The notes: a model not told the origin generated them from the letters alone. 64,000 nucleotides of DNA from Bacteroidales bacterium (GCA_013376985.1 JACABB010000027.1:1-64000), one strand, 5' to 3'. Shown: positions 54,656 to 64,000, counted from the first letter of the stretch. Numbers and translations are program-made.

Positions 54656-54702
54656 GAAACGAGAAGGTGAATCTGAGTTATAATTTCATTTTCTCGTTTC
54701 AC
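54656..54702 (+). terminator. Hairpin after cysK
   Basis: TGAAACGAGAA and TTCTCGTTTCA pair over 11 bases; a loop of about 25 bases. T-rich but with no clean T-run after it. The 54,703-55,069 stretch beyond is AT-rich with no feature recognised. Confidence 0.55.
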
Positions 54703-55069
54703 AATTATTACAACATTAAAAGAACGTTTAATTCTGATCATACATTATTCATCAAATGAATAGATTAAGTAATTTGTAATCCATTCTCCCCTTTCTTTAT
54801 TAAACTTCAATTCAGGCATACTTTTTTCTTACTTTTCCGAAAATAAAATTCAATCACAAGACTTATATATCATAGTATAGTCATTACATACTGAAATTTC
54901 ACAAGTAATAATTGATGAACCCCAAACTCATTGTCCACGGTAACCCAAAAACTACCTATACTTGATAATATTTTAAAATTATTTTGCTCAGAACCTTTTT
55001 AGTTATAATATGTTTCAGTACAATATGATGTCTACTAAAAGGTAAACATCGAATCTAATATCTATTTTC

Positions 55070-55077
55070 TTACATTT
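55070..55077 (+). promoter_or_regulatory. -7 element of the EamA gene
   Basis: TACATTTG. The ATG at 55100 is 22 bases downstream, giving a leader of about 17 bases. It also rules out an in-frame TTG at 55076. Confidence 0.55.
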
Positions 55078-55099
55078 GCAACCTTATCAATTAAAGAAT

Positions 55100-56002
55100 A
55101 TGTTTAGTTTATCTAAAAAACGCTGGCAATGGGCAGCAATGCTACTTTTAGCATTCATTTGGGGTTGTTCATTTATACTTATGAAGAAGGGGTTGGTTGC
55201 TTTTACACATGTTCAAGTTGCTTCAATTCGAATATTTTTTAGTTTTTTAGTATTACTCCCTTTTGCAATAAAAAGTTTTAAAAAATTAACTAAACAAAAC
55301 GCTATTTTCTTAGCAATATGTGGGCTAATTGGGAATCTTATCCCTGCTTTTCTATTCACATTTGCACAAACAAACATATCGAGTTCGCTTGCAGGAATAT
55401 TAAATAGTTTATCACCGTTTTTCACATTAATTGTTGGGGTTTTAGTTTTTAAAAATCGACCTGGAATCCTTCAGTATTTAGGAATATTTATGGGCTTAAT
55501 AGGTGCTGTAATGCTTGTTTCGAATGGTAATCTCAGTTCATTTAGCGGCATCAATATCTATGCATTACTAATTGTTTTTGCAACTTTACTATATGGAATG
55601 AATAGTAATGTAATAAAATTTAAGTTAATTGGACTAAGTGGTGTGGAGATTACCTCACTAGCTTTTATGTTTATTGGCCCATTTGCAGGCATAATTCTAT
55701 TCTCTACTAATCTCAGTGCTTCCTACTTCTCTCCACATTTCTTGAGTAGTTTGTTTGCCATTTTAGCGTTAGCAACATTTGGCTCTGTGTTATCCTTATT
55801 TGTTTATAATACGCTAATCCAGCATACTACAGCCATATTTGCTACATCGGTAACATATATTATTCCCGTTTTTGCTTTAATGTGGGGACTTCTTGATGGC
55901 GAATCGTTAAGTTTTCTGCAGATAATTAGTATGCTTGTCATACTTACTGGAGTTTATCTGGTTAACACCAAATTGGGTAATGTGAAAAACATTAAAAAGT
56001 AG
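55100..56002 (+). CDS. EamA/DMT family transporter
   Basis: About ten membrane helices in two EamA repeats: WGCSFILMKKGLVAFTHVQVAS in the first, GMNSNVIKFKLIGLSGVEITSLAFM in the second. It probably exports a small amino-acid-like or nucleoside metabolite; the family does not tell which. Monocistronic, with the ATG at 55100 consistent with the promoter. The 312-base gap to ppk2 shows only AT-rich DNA. Confidence 0.87.
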   Translation: MFSLSKKRWQWAAMLLLAFIWGCSFILMKKGLVAFTHVQVASIRIFFSFLVLLPFAIKSFKKLTKQNAIFLAICGLIGNLIPAFLFTFAQTNISSSLAGILNSLSPFFTLIVGVLVFKNRPGILQYLGIFMGLIGAVMLVSNGNLSSFSGINIYALLIVFATLLYGMNSNVIKFKLIGLSGVEITSLAFMFIGPFAGIILFSTNLSASYFSPHFLSSLFAILALATFGSVLSLFVYNTLIQHTTAIFATSVTYIIPVFALMWGLLDGESLSFLQIISMLVILTGVYLVNTKLGNVKNIKK

Positions 56003-56314
56003 AAATTTAGTACCATCTTATCTACCAATATATACTTAAGCCTTTAACTTATAAAGACTTCTCCCATATAAGAGAACAATCTGAACATTTTCTTGTTATC
56101 AAGATTAAGGGTGATTTATTTTTTGTCATTCTCAAAAGTATAGTTAACTCAAAATATATATCTATCAAAATTTTATTGGGGAATAAAAACCTATAAAGAA
56201 AGCTTTTATTTGAACGATTTTTAATATATTTATTCGGGTTATTTAAATGTTTTTCAAATAAATATCATTACTGATATCCTATAATCATCAATTACTAACT
56301 TAAATTTAGAAGCC

Positions 56315-57181
56315 ATGTCAAAGCATAAAAAACATCATAAAGATCATGATGAAGAAGAAAGTCATAAGGATCAAGGGCATTATGAAGTAGTTGAATCGAA
56401 AAAGGAGAAACTAGATAAGGAATTCTATGAAAATGAACTCGAAAAATTTGATATTGAACTGGTAAAACTTCAAGAATGGATTAAATTTAAAAAATTAAAG
56501 GTTGTTCTAATCTTCGAAGGTCGTGATGCTGCCGGGAAGGGTGGTGTTATCAAAACCATTACTGAAAGTTTAAACCCACGCTATTGTCGAGTTGTTGCAT
56601 TAGGAGTTCCCACTGAAAAAGAAAAAACACAATGGTATTTTCAACGTTACGTACCGCATCTACCTGCTGCTGGTGAAATGGTGCTATTTGACCGTAGCTG
56701 GTATAATCGTGCAGGTGTTGAAAAAGTTATGGGTTACTGTACAGAGGAGGAGTACCTAGAATTTTTACGCTCATGCCCCGAATTCGAGAGGATGCTTGTA
56801 CGTTCAAATATCATACTTATCAAATACTGGTTCTCGGTAAGCGACCATGAGCAGGAAAAACGTTTTCACGATAGAATAGAAGATCCCACCAAGCGTTGGA
56901 AACTTAGCCCAATGGATGTGGAATCGCGCAATAAATGGGTAGACTATTCAAAAGCCAAGGATGAAATGTTCGCACATTGCGATATAAAGCAAGCTCCTTG
57001 GTATGTAGTACATGCTGATGATAAAAAACGAGCAAGGCTAAACTGTATTAGCCACCTCCTTAGCCTTATTCCATACGAAGACTTAACCCCTGAACCGATT
57101 AAATTACCACCTAGAAAGGAAGATCATTCTTATGTTAGACCACCAATAACAGATCAAAACTTTGTGCCAGAAGTGTACTAG
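56315..57181 (+). CDS. ppk2: Polyphosphate kinase 2
   Basis: 288 residues. Walker A FEGRDAAGKGG, lid RYCRVVALGVPTEKEKTQWYFQRYVPHLPAAGE and Walker B MVLFDRSWYNRAGVE are all in place. PPK2 uses polyphosphate to make ATP or GTP from the diphosphate. A basic histidine-rich N-terminal tail (KHKKHHKDHDEEESHKDQGH) precedes the domain and may bind metal or polyphosphate. Ends at a bidirectional terminator, convergent with the Wzc gene. Confidence 0.93.
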   Translation: MSKHKKHHKDHDEEESHKDQGHYEVVESKKEKLDKEFYENELEKFDIELVKLQEWIKFKKLKVVLIFEGRDAAGKGGVIKTITESLNPRYCRVVALGVPTEKEKTQWYFQRYVPHLPAAGEMVLFDRSWYNRAGVEKVMGYCTEEEYLEFLRSCPEFERMLVRSNIILIKYWFSVSDHEQEKRFHDRIEDPTKRWKLSPMDVESRNKWVDYSKAKDEMFAHCDIKQAPWYVVHADDKKRARLNCISHLLSLIPYEDLTPEPIKLPPRKEDHSYVRPPITDQNFVPEVY

Positions 57182-57189
57182 TGCAAAAG

Positions 57190-57216
57190 TTAAACGCCCT
57201 TTAAAAGGGCGTTTAA
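57190..57216. terminator. Bidirectional terminator between ppk2 and wzc-like gene
   Basis: TTAAACGCCCTTT and AAAGGGCGTTTAA form a 13-pair stem with a tight loop; T-rich on both strands. Confidence 0.85.
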
Positions 57217-57218
57217 AA

Positions 57219-59537
57219 TTAACTATCTAATTTCTTTTTAGTAGAACCATAATGGTATCCATAGCCATACTTATACCCATAATAGCCATACCCAAAATAT
57301 TTTGAACTTATATCATTTGCTGCAATAGCAACCTTTTTGAACTGCTTTTGTGCTATTGATGATAATATCTTCTCAACCCCATTTATCCTACTGTGATTCA
57401 GCCTCACAACAAAAAGCAACAAATCTGATTTCTGAGCCAGAATATAACTATCTGCAACAATTCCTATTGGTGGGGAGTCAATTACAATTATTTCATACCG
57501 AGTTTTTAGTAACTCTAAAAATTTTTGCATCTTTTGAGAATCTAAAAGTTCAGTGGCATTAGGAGGAACTAATCCAGATGATATAAACCATAAATTTTCA
57601 ACATCGGAGTTCTGAATTAACATTTCAAAATCGCTATTATTGCTTAAATAGGAACTCAAACCAACGGACTCATTATTAAAGAAAAATTCCTTTTCTGGTT
57701 TTCGTAAGTCGCAGTTAACTAAAATTGTTTTATGCCCCGCCAGGGCAAAACTTGCTGCAATATTTCGTGAAACGAAACTTTTTCCTTCCCCGGAAAAGGT
57801 TGATGTAACTAGAATGACTCTTGATTCACCGCCGCCAATTAAAAATTTAATATTTGTTCTCAATAAACGGTATGAGTCCGCAAATACTGATATATGCTCC
57901 TGATTAACAATAAAAGGAGTATCTAAATCCGAATGTATTAGCTCACCAATTACAGGGTATCCTAGTTTATCCAATTGGCTTGATTCCTCAAACCTATCAA
58001 TCAATTGTGAGCGGAGGTAAATAAAGATAAATGGCAATGCAATACTCAGAAAAATTGCAATCATATAATTTAACCGCCTATTCGGTGAAACAATGCTTGC
58101 CCTGTTTACAGAAGCAGCATCTAATACTTCATTCTCAGGAAAATTTGATGCAGAGGCAATTTGCAGTTCAGATCTCTTGGTCAAAAGGAAAGTATAAATT
58201 TCATCGTTTAATTTAAATTTCCGCTGGAATGACAGCAATTCCTTCTCTTTTTCAGGGATTTTAGATACTTCGGACTGATATTTAATAATCCTTTCATCGA
58301 GGTTTTTAATGGATATTTTGGTGGAATAAATCAATCCGTTTATTGTTTCAAGAATTGTCTTTTTACGCTCTTCAATCCTATAGTCAATAGCCCCAAGCAT
58401 TGGGTTATCTTTCTTAGAATTTACGGTAATCTCCGCCTTTTCGGAATAGAATTGCATTAGGTCTAATACCAATTTATTCAAGACCTCATTTGTAATTCCC
58501 ATCGACGAAGGGACTACTAATTTATTTAACTCTAAATTTTGTGTTATTGAATTCTTTAAATACTCGTAGTAGTTTAAGAATATAGAGAATTGTGCTTTAT
58601 CTTTCTCCAGTCCATCAAGTAGTTCATAGGCCTTCTGAGTTTGAAAATCAAGATTAGTTGCCCCTTTAATTCTTCTGAACTCCTCTAACCTTTCTTCGGA
58701 ATATCTTAATGAATCTGTTACATTTTGAAGTTGACTCTCAATAAATCTTATAGTGTTTAAAGCAATAAGGTTTTTACGTTTAACTCCTCTATTTAGAAAC
58801 GATTGGGAAAGGGCATCCAAAAAATCTGCGGCTCTTTTAGGCGATTGATCTCTAAACCGAACTGTTATGGTAGAGGAGAATTTCTCCTCAATAAGTTCGA
58901 TATTATTAAAACTACTTATAAGATTTTCCTTGTGGTTAAGTTTGAATTGATATGGTTTATCTATTGTTTGATTTGTATTTGGAAGAATTCTAAAACGAAA
59001 TGATGGTGATTCGAAGAAATCACCAAGTTTAACCGTATCTATAATACTTTCATTATTCTCTATATTTAAGTAGTTAAGAATAACATGAGACACATCCTTT
59101 GAAACAATTGAAATAGGTATGCTATTGCTTTGATAGTGGGCAGAATCAACTAAAAGGCGATATGGTGGGGGGTATATCAATTTGGTTTTGAACCCATCTT
59201 TATACCACCAAGTAGCCTCTAAAGGGAGCTTTTGCAAAGCTTCAGCAGTTAAGGAATAACTCCCTAATACTTGTATCTCTTTTTTAACCTTGTAAGAATT
59301 AGGAAAAAATGCTTGGCTAACCATCATTTGAGGATCCATAAAAGTTGAACCCTCATCGTTAATCAAAACTTTTGCTTCAACTTGGTAAATAGGTGTGGAA
59401 TAATTATTTAACATTAAGGCACCAATAACAAAGACTATTATTGATGCAACAAACCAATACCAATTCCTAAATAGTACTCCTAAAGCCTGTTTAAAATCAA
59501 TTGAATTCTCCTCAATATCAACTTCACTTCGATTCAT
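57219..59537 (-). CDS. Wzc-like polysaccharide co-polymerase/tyrosine autokinase
   Basis: 772 residues. Wzz-type membrane helices at about 28-48 and 508-527 bracket a large periplasmic coiled-coil region. The cytoplasmic BY-kinase has Walker A STFSGEGKSF (about residue 582), A' LVNCDLRKP and Walker B IIVIDSPPIG. The tail from about 745 is a tyrosine cluster (YGYYGYKYGYGYHYG) whose phosphorylation controls export. The gene starts 6 bases after the Wza-like gene and ends the operon. Polymerase and glycosyltransferases are not in the window. Confidence 0.93.
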   Translation of the reverse strand: MNRSEVDIEENSIDFKQALGVLFRNWYWFVASIIVFVIGALMLNNYSTPIYQVEAKVLINDEGSTFMDPQMMVSQAFFPNSYKVKKEIQVLGSYSLTAEALQKLPLEATWWYKDGFKTKLIYPPPYRLLVDSAHYQSNSIPISIVSKDVSHVILNYLNIENNESIIDTVKLGDFFESPSFRFRILPNTNQTIDKPYQFKLNHKENLISSFNNIELIEEKFSSTITVRFRDQSPKRAADFLDALSQSFLNRGVKRKNLIALNTIRFIESQLQNVTDSLRYSEERLEEFRRIKGATNLDFQTQKAYELLDGLEKDKAQFSIFLNYYEYLKNSITQNLELNKLVVPSSMGITNEVLNKLVLDLMQFYSEKAEITVNSKKDNPMLGAIDYRIEERKKTILETINGLIYSTKISIKNLDERIIKYQSEVSKIPEKEKELLSFQRKFKLNDEIYTFLLTKRSELQIASASNFPENEVLDAASVNRASIVSPNRRLNYMIAIFLSIALPFIFIYLRSQLIDRFEESSQLDKLGYPVIGELIHSDLDTPFIVNQEHISVFADSYRLLRTNIKFLIGGGESRVILVTSTFSGEGKSFVSRNIAASFALAGHKTILVNCDLRKPEKEFFFNNESVGLSSYLSNNSDFEMLIQNSDVENLWFISSGLVPPNATELLDSQKMQKFLELLKTRYEIIVIDSPPIGIVADSYILAQKSDLLLFVVRLNHSRINGVEKILSSIAQKQFKKVAIAANDISSKYFGYGYYGYKYGYGYHYGSTKKKLDS

Positions 59538-59543
59538 GAATCT

Positions 59544-60308
59544 TTACTTAACAAAAATATTTAAAGCAAGTAGCACCAATGAAAGCGTAGAAACTAAAAG
59601 ATAAGGTGATGAGCCAATATTCGTTTTTGCTTTTACAGGTTCAATGTAAACAATATCATTAGGCATTAAATAATAATATTCCGACTCAAGGATTTTTTGA
59701 TTGGTCAAATCGAGTACCTGTACCTGAGATCCCGTATCAGTTTGCCTAACAAGAGTTACTTTCATAAGGTTGCTAAACTCTTTGGGGCCACCCGCTAATC
59801 CAAGTGCTTGAAAAATATTAACCTGCTCCTTTTCAATTGTATATGAGCCTGGATTATTAACCTCCCCTAAAACCGATACCTGAAAATTAGTAAGTTTTAC
59901 AGCAACAGTACACTCTTTAAAATACTCATTAAGTGCCTTTTGTATTAGGTTTTTAGATTCCTCTATAGTTAACCCCTCAACTAGGAGTTTATCGATAAAG
60001 GAAACGTGAATATAACCATTCTCATCAATAGTATAACTATTTAAGAACAAATAGGTTGGATTCATAAAATTAGGAAAATCGCTCTGAAAAAATTTAGAGG
60101 TTTTTTCATCAACACTATAAACCTTAATATAAAGATTATCTCCTTTATGTAATTTATATGATGATTTTCCTGGGTTATTAAATGATGTCGTTTTCTCCGA
60201 AATACCCTGGAGCATCAATATCTTCTTACGAGATGCGCATCCCGATATCAGTGCTGGCAATAGAATAATTATCGCCAATTTCAGAAAAAGTGTGTTGAAA
60301 TTTTTCAT
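59544..60308 (-). CDS. Wza-like polysaccharide export lipoprotein
   Basis: 254 residues with lipobox ISGC (cysteine about 24). A Poly_export domain (about 50-125) with YKLHKGDNLYIKVYS, a SLBB-type repeat VSVLGEVNNPGSY and a C-terminal membrane helix (VSTLSLVLLALNIF). It makes the outer-membrane part of the exopolysaccharide channel. Between the SPOR gene (15 bases upstream) and the Wzc gene (6 bases downstream). Confidence 0.92.
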   Translation of the reverse strand: MKNFNTLFLKLAIIILLPALISGCASRKKILMLQGISEKTTSFNNPGKSSYKLHKGDNLYIKVYSVDEKTSKFFQSDFPNFMNPTYLFLNSYTIDENGYIHVSFIDKLLVEGLTIEESKNLIQKALNEYFKECTVAVKLTNFQVSVLGEVNNPGSYTIEKEQVNIFQALGLAGGPKEFSNLMKVTLVRQTDTGSQVQVLDLTNQKILESEYYYLMPNDIVYIEPVKAKTNIGSSPYLLVSTLSLVLLALNIFVK

Positions 60309-60323
60309 TGTATAATTGTTTTT

Positions 60324-62105
60324 CTAAGGATTTACACGTAAGCCATTCTTATAGGTTGCAATAAAAGTACCCTTAATACCAATCTTTTCAGCAACCTGTT
60401 TTGCATATGCAAAATCGGTAAAAGCTGAAATGAAATATTTGTACCAACCATCCTCAAACTTCATAGTTAAAGGATATTCAACCTTAATTACACTTTTAAT
60501 AATTTTAAAAGGTAAAGGTTTGCGGGAAGCGGCAATCTGAATAACATATAATGCCTTTTCCTTTTGGTTGAGTTTCATTAACTCCAACGCCTCCTTACCT
60601 GGCCATTGAATTCTTTTTCCATTTTGGTATGGCATAACAAAAGCATTCTTTACATTACTTGAATCACGAGCCAATTTTGCTTCATCATAGTAAAAAAAGT
60701 CACCTATTGAATACCTATACCACCCATCCTCTTTAGAAACATTCACAGGATTAGCGCCGCTATAAATTTTAGAAATTAGCTCTATTGATAATGGTTCTTT
60801 TGATGCAGCAACTTGTACTCGGTATACAATTGAGTACATTGAACTACTACTTCCCGTTGCAGTAATTGGTTGTTTTATACTAAAAATAGCAACTCTACCC
60901 TTGGAGTTGTAGCCTGAAACAAATCCCCTTACCATACATGGCTTTGATAGATATTTATTTGCGGAATCAATTGATGCAAAATGTCCAACAAGATATTTGT
61001 ACCAACCGCTTTCATTTTTTTCTTCTATGTCAAAACGTCCACAATTAAAGTCGTTTTTAAGCCTTTCAATGATAAGTTGATTTCGGCTAGCGGCAATTTG
61101 AATAGTAAAGTATTCAACCCCAAGAGCCTTGATCTTTGATTGAGTTGTTAGATTTTTTATTTCGTACTGAGTATCACGATTAATTCCCAATTTTTTTCCT
61201 TCTCCCTTAATCGTAAAAGTTTGATTCGATTGCTGGTTATTAAGATTTTTTCCTGCAAATCTTGAATCTTTAGTATCTGCGAAACTATTATTACTAGAAT
61301 TTAATTGATCTTTAGAAGGGTTTAATATATCTTTTTGAGATCCTAAAATATTATTTGCTAATGTGTTTTGAGGTTCAGTGGTGGATTTAGATAAGTCAAT
61401 ACTAGCAGTATCCTTTTTAGCTCCAAACCGATAATCCTTCCATGAGTTAGCATAATATCTATTCGAAAAAGTTTTTCGTTCAGAAGGTTTATATTCCCAT
61501 TGGTCATAGGTCATTGGATAATTTGATTCGTTCCAAACTTTCCGAAATCTTTCAATCATATCGATATTGATAACTATATCGTTTGAAATATCTGTAGGTT
61601 GATTTAATCGTCCAGAGCTTTCCTTCAGACATCCAAATAGCACTTGAATTCCAAATTTTTGTAGAAGAATTACTTGATGGGATTTTTCAACGATAATTAA
61701 TGCTCTTATTATCGATTTAAATTCAGGGTTTATTAAGTTTATTGTATCGGTAAGCTCTTTAAAAGCACGAGAGGCTTCCTCAAAATATTTTTTTGAATTA
61801 TCTCGTGATATACTATCAGATTGCTGCCATATTTCCTGCAATTTATCTTTAACAGAAACTTGAATTTTAAATAGACTAGCCACCTTCTCTATCTTAGCCT
61901 GATCTGACAAACTATTATTAGATGCATCATTATATAATATAGCAACCTCTTTATAGGATTGTTCAATCGTATTAATTATATCTTTATTTTTTTCAGGTGT
62001 GCAATTACTTAATTCAGAAAGGTGTAATTCACTTACCTGTGAAGAAGCTGAAAATGCACAAATAATATAAAAAATAGAAATATAAAGTCTTTTCGTTTGT
62101 CTCAC
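60324..62105 (-). CDS. Exported protein with three SPOR-like repeats
   Basis: Start is GTG, with a signal peptide (RLYISIFYIICAFSASSQ). A helical region (30-180) and a low-complexity linker precede three SPOR-like repeats at about 332-395, 425-490 and 520-590. They share YxxQIAASRxxL and GWYKYxxGxFxxxxxAK. SPOR domains bind denuded peptidoglycan. First gene of the SPOR-Wza-Wzc operon, so a tether of the export machine to the cell wall is a reasonable inference. Confidence 0.8.
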   Translation of the reverse strand: MRQTKRLYISIFYIICAFSASSQVSELHLSELSNCTPEKNKDIINTIEQSYKEVAILYNDASNNSLSDQAKIEKVASLFKIQVSVKDKLQEIWQQSDSISRDNSKKYFEEASRAFKELTDTINLINPEFKSIIRALIIVEKSHQVILLQKFGIQVLFGCLKESSGRLNQPTDISNDIVINIDMIERFRKVWNESNYPMTYDQWEYKPSERKTFSNRYYANSWKDYRFGAKKDTASIDLSKSTTEPQNTLANNILGSQKDILNPSKDQLNSSNNSFADTKDSRFAGKNLNNQQSNQTFTIKGEGKKLGINRDTQYEIKNLTTQSKIKALGVEYFTIQIAASRNQLIIERLKNDFNCGRFDIEEKNESGWYKYLVGHFASIDSANKYLSKPCMVRGFVSGYNSKGRVAIFSIKQPITATGSSSSMYSIVYRVQVAASKEPLSIELISKIYSGANPVNVSKEDGWYRYSIGDFFYYDEAKLARDSSNVKNAFVMPYQNGKRIQWPGKEALELMKLNQKEKALYVIQIAASRKPLPFKIIKSVIKVEYPLTMKFEDGWYKYFISAFTDFAYAKQVAEKIGIKGTFIATYKNGLRVNP

Positions 62106-62140
62106 TATTAAAAAAATTTTAGCATAATAAGTATTATTTA

Positions 62141-62148
62141 CAAATATA
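62141..62148 (-). promoter_or_regulatory. -7 element of the exopolysaccharide operon
   Basis: Minus-strand TATATTTG (CAAATATA on +), about 36 bases before the GTG at 62105; it predicts a leader of roughly 30 bases. Confidence 0.55.
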
Positions 62149-62264
62149 GCCTAATTCTCTAAGATGATATTGATCATCTACTTTTTTTTTGATTAAATTT
62201 GACTTATTTTTAACCATTAAATATTTTTTTAACAACTCCATTCATGCAAATTACATTAATTAAA

Positions 62265-62675
62265 TTATTTGCCAAGTTCGCAAAACCCAGGAATATCAAT
62301 GATTTTTATTGGTCTCCCATTTTTAAGACCAACACCTATAACCCTTGCATGAGCAACAAGTTTATTTTCAGGAATTTTATATATATCCTGTTCAAAAATC
62401 ATCCTAAGGTTTCCTTCTCTGCTAGTATTTAATTTAACAATAAATTTATCGCCGCTTGAAAGAGAAAATTTATAGTCAATTTCTATCCTTGAAACAACTA
62501 AATCAATCCCTTTGATATGTAAATCAGCAAAATCTATTTTTTTAGCAAGTAAAAACTGATGACGTGCATGTTCAAGGTAGTTCAAATAAACAGCATTATT
62601 TACAATTCCCTGTAGATCACACTCATAATCTCGAACTGTAAATTCAAGTTCATACTCATAAGTAATATTGCTCAT
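62265..62675 (-). CDS. Acyl-CoA thioesterase of the 4HBT group
   Basis: A hotdog-fold protein of 136 residues: YEYELEFTVRDYECDLQGIVNNAVYLNYLEHARHQF carries the D-x-x-G-x-V-xN pattern of 4-hydroxybenzoyl-CoA thioesterases. Its IKIIDIPG tail is typical. The ATG at 62675 is used, not an upstream TTG. 24 bases behind the deacetylase stop, so possibly cotranscribed. Substrate unknown. Confidence 0.87.
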   Translation of the reverse strand: MSNITYEYELEFTVRDYECDLQGIVNNAVYLNYLEHARHQFLLAKKIDFADLHIKGIDLVVSRIEIDYKFSLSSGDKFIVKLNTSREGNLRMIFEQDIYKIPENKLVAHARVIGVGLKNGRPIKIIDIPGFCELGK

Positions 62676-62699
62676 TATCAATAATTTGCATTAATAAAA

Positions 62700-63539
62700 C
62701 TAGTTTTTCCTTTTTAAAGGAAAATTTTCAATTTTGGCAAAAGTATACCCCATACTTCTCAATTTAGGAATAATTTGGAGTAGGCTCTCATATGTATTCC
62801 ATTTTGGATGATTAAAATGCATAATGATTATTGCTCCTGGTCGGATGTGGCTCAAAACATTTTTTTCAATAATATTTATTGGAGCATTGGGTATCGCATC
62901 TCCCGATAAAATATCAAAACTAATAACAGTGATACCAAGTTCTTTAGCAATCTTGGCACATGCTTCATCAATAAAGGCAGTTGCTGAACGGAAAAATTTA
63001 GGACGACGTCCTGTTATCATCTCAATTTTACGAGCATTCGCTTCTATTTCATCAAAAGCGTCAGTAACGTTTATAGTCCCTTTAATTCCATATTCACTCT
63101 CCCCATCAACTGAACAAGGTTTATGATTAAAACCGTGGTTCTCTATCTCAAAAAGAGTATCCTTGCTTAAACTCTGAAATATTTTAAAATTTTCATCTAT
63201 CCACAACCCTGACACAAAAAGGGTTGCAGGTATTTTTTCCTTTCTTAAATACTCTATTAACTCTTTATCATAGTTACTACCATATTTTCCCCCACAAGCA
63301 TCAAATGTAATTGCAATAATCTTATCTTCAACAACTAGTTCTTCGTCAACTCCCTTTACAAACTCTCCCCATTTTCCTGGTTTTGCATTAGCAAAATCGT
63401 TTGCCACTTTACTTTTTAACGAAATATAGCCTTCATCTTTATATAATTGTTGAATTATATGGTTATTATCAAAATTACTATTCTGCCCAAAGCATTGAAT
63501 ATAAACAACTAAACTCAAAATTTGAGTTATAAATCTCAT
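62700..63539 (-). CDS. Exported NodB-type polysaccharide deacetylase
   Basis: A signal peptide (about 1-18) leads to a NodB domain: AITFDACGG (metal and catalytic aspartates), ENHGFNHKPC (HxxxH zinc ligands in the H-x-F-N-H form), RSATAFIDE and MHFNHPKW. It may deacetylate cell-wall or exported polysaccharide. 24 bases separate it from the thioesterase gene. A minus-strand TACATTTG at 63562-63569 is its probable -7 element. Confidence 0.85.
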   Translation of the reverse strand: MRFITQILSLVVYIQCFGQNSNFDNNHIIQQLYKDEGYISLKSKVANDFANAKPGKWGEFVKGVDEELVVEDKIIAITFDACGGKYGSNYDKELIEYLRKEKIPATLFVSGLWIDENFKIFQSLSKDTLFEIENHGFNHKPCSVDGESEYGIKGTINVTDAFDEIEANARKIEMITGRRPKFFRSATAFIDEACAKIAKELGITVISFDILSGDAIPNAPINIIEKNVLSHIRPGAIIIMHFNHPKWNTYESLLQIIPKLRSMGYTFAKIENFPLKRKN

Positions 63540-63561
63540 ATGTCAATTATTAAAAGAAGGT

Positions 63562-63569
63562 CAAATGTA
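63562..63569 (-). promoter_or_regulatory. -7 element of the deacetylase gene
   Basis: Minus-strand TACATTTG, about 22 bases before the ATG at 63539. Confidence 0.5.
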
Positions 63570-63686
63570 ATTATTCATGTTTAAAAAAACGAATGGCACC
63601 AAAAACGCTTAAAAATTCCTCTTAAAATTGCTATAATTTTTTGTAATAAAAGAAAATAGTAGAAGTATTATCAAACAATTGCAGAT

Positions 63687-64000
63687 CTATATTCTCCAAG
63701 CTCGCTTAACTAAAGTGACATTGCTAATAAAACCTTTATCAGGGATAATTAAATCAGACATTGGCTTATAGCCTTCGAATAGCGGTAATCCTAACTTACT
63801 TTCAATTATATTAATTTCAATTTTATTGGAAGGGTTACAATTTAAAGTCAGTTCTAACACTTTTTCACTTAACCCAAAATAGTAAAAAGAATAGGAATTG
63901 GCGGTAGTATCAGCATAGAACTTTTTTGCAGTTACGGTTTTACCATTAATACTAAGCATGGATAGTTTAACCGCTTTACTAATATTTATCTGGCAAATCT
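63687..64000 (-). CDS. C-terminal part of a gene running off the window, possibly M28-type peptidase
   Basis: The minus-strand frame is open from the stop at 63687 to the window edge, so the true start lies outside. The last residues (YKPMSDLIIPDKGFISNVTLVKRAWRI) resemble the end of some membrane-linked M28 peptidases of Bacteroidota. No catalytic motif is inside the window, so this is only a guess. Confidence 0.45.
   Translation of the reverse strand, partial: ICQINISKAVKLSMLSINGKTVTAKKFYADTTANSYSFYYFGLSEKVLELTLNCNPSNKIEINIIESKLGLPLFEGYKPMSDLIIPDKGFISNVTLVKRAWRI

Noticed and set aside
1-64000. tRNA, rRNA or CRISPR array
   Set aside because: No cloverleaf, rRNA-like or regularly spaced direct-repeat array was found on reading both strands; a tRNAscan/CRISPR search could confirm.

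Overview
The window looks like a chromosomal segment of an anaerobic or facultative member of the Bacteroidota, probably Bacteroidales or Marinilabiliales. The evidence is a low GC content, almost no Shine-Dalgarno sites, repeated -7 elements of the form TAnnTTTG in front of genes, and a typical gene set (S9 and M14 exopeptidases, SPOR proteins with Wza/Wzc, class A2 beta-lactamase, HTH_18 regulators, MocR/PdxR regulator, PdxB, biosynthetic SpeA). I saw no rRNA, tRNA or CRISPR array. Genus cannot be fixed from sequence reading alone.

Layout. 0-6 kb: an exported LPP20/NTF2-like protein, RlmF, a fibronectin-type lipoprotein, an AraC regulator and an SRPBCC lipoprotein. 6.1-9.1 kb is an accessory patch: a CoiA-like nuclease and an HTH regulator preceded by phased ACGA boxes, between two related non-coding leaders. 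9.1-15 kb: a hybrid histidine kinase, then a methylthioadenosine salvage operon (mtnA, class II aldolase, mtnP) followed by apt. 15-25.5 kb: two secreted peptidases, an AT-rich radical-SAM orphan, MnmA, and an amino-sugar cluster (MurU-like transferase, a 37-residue zinc ribbon, an AmgK-RapZ fusion, DUF554). 25.7-31.1 kb is a second accessory patch with a nucleotidyltransferase, an Abi_2 HEPN gene with a structured leader, ParDE and a coiled-coil membrane protein, separated by recurring junction repeats; pdxB lies inside it.

31-37.6 kb: a MocR regulator diverging from an aminotransferase, GNAT, cupin, and a three-gene signalling operon (membrane protein, kinase, NarL-type regulator). 37.6-40.2 kb is a segmental duplication of an unknown gene with its upstream region and a remnant of the membrane-protein gene, with a holin-like gene between the copies. 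42-44 kb holds a RloA-RloB defence pair. 44-49 kb: YhcH-like, AlaX, DNA/RNA nuclease, SpeA, beta-lactamase.

49.4-52.9 kb is the most intriguing operon: a solo ABC ATPase, a cysteine-rich HypB/CobW-like GTPase, a NifS-like cysteine desulfurase and a multi-cysteine Fe-S protein, tightly packed between its own promoter and terminator, then a LuxR regulator and CysK. Together they suggest assembly of an unidentified Fe-S or metal-sulfur centre. 55-57 kb: EamA transporter and PPK2. 57.2-64 kb: exopolysaccharide export genes (triple-SPOR protein, Wza-like, Wzc-like), thioesterase, NodB deacetylase and a partial gene running off the end.

Many apparent long reading frames begin at TTG or GTG. Where an ATG and a TAnnTTTG element agreed I used the shorter start, and I say so in the entries.
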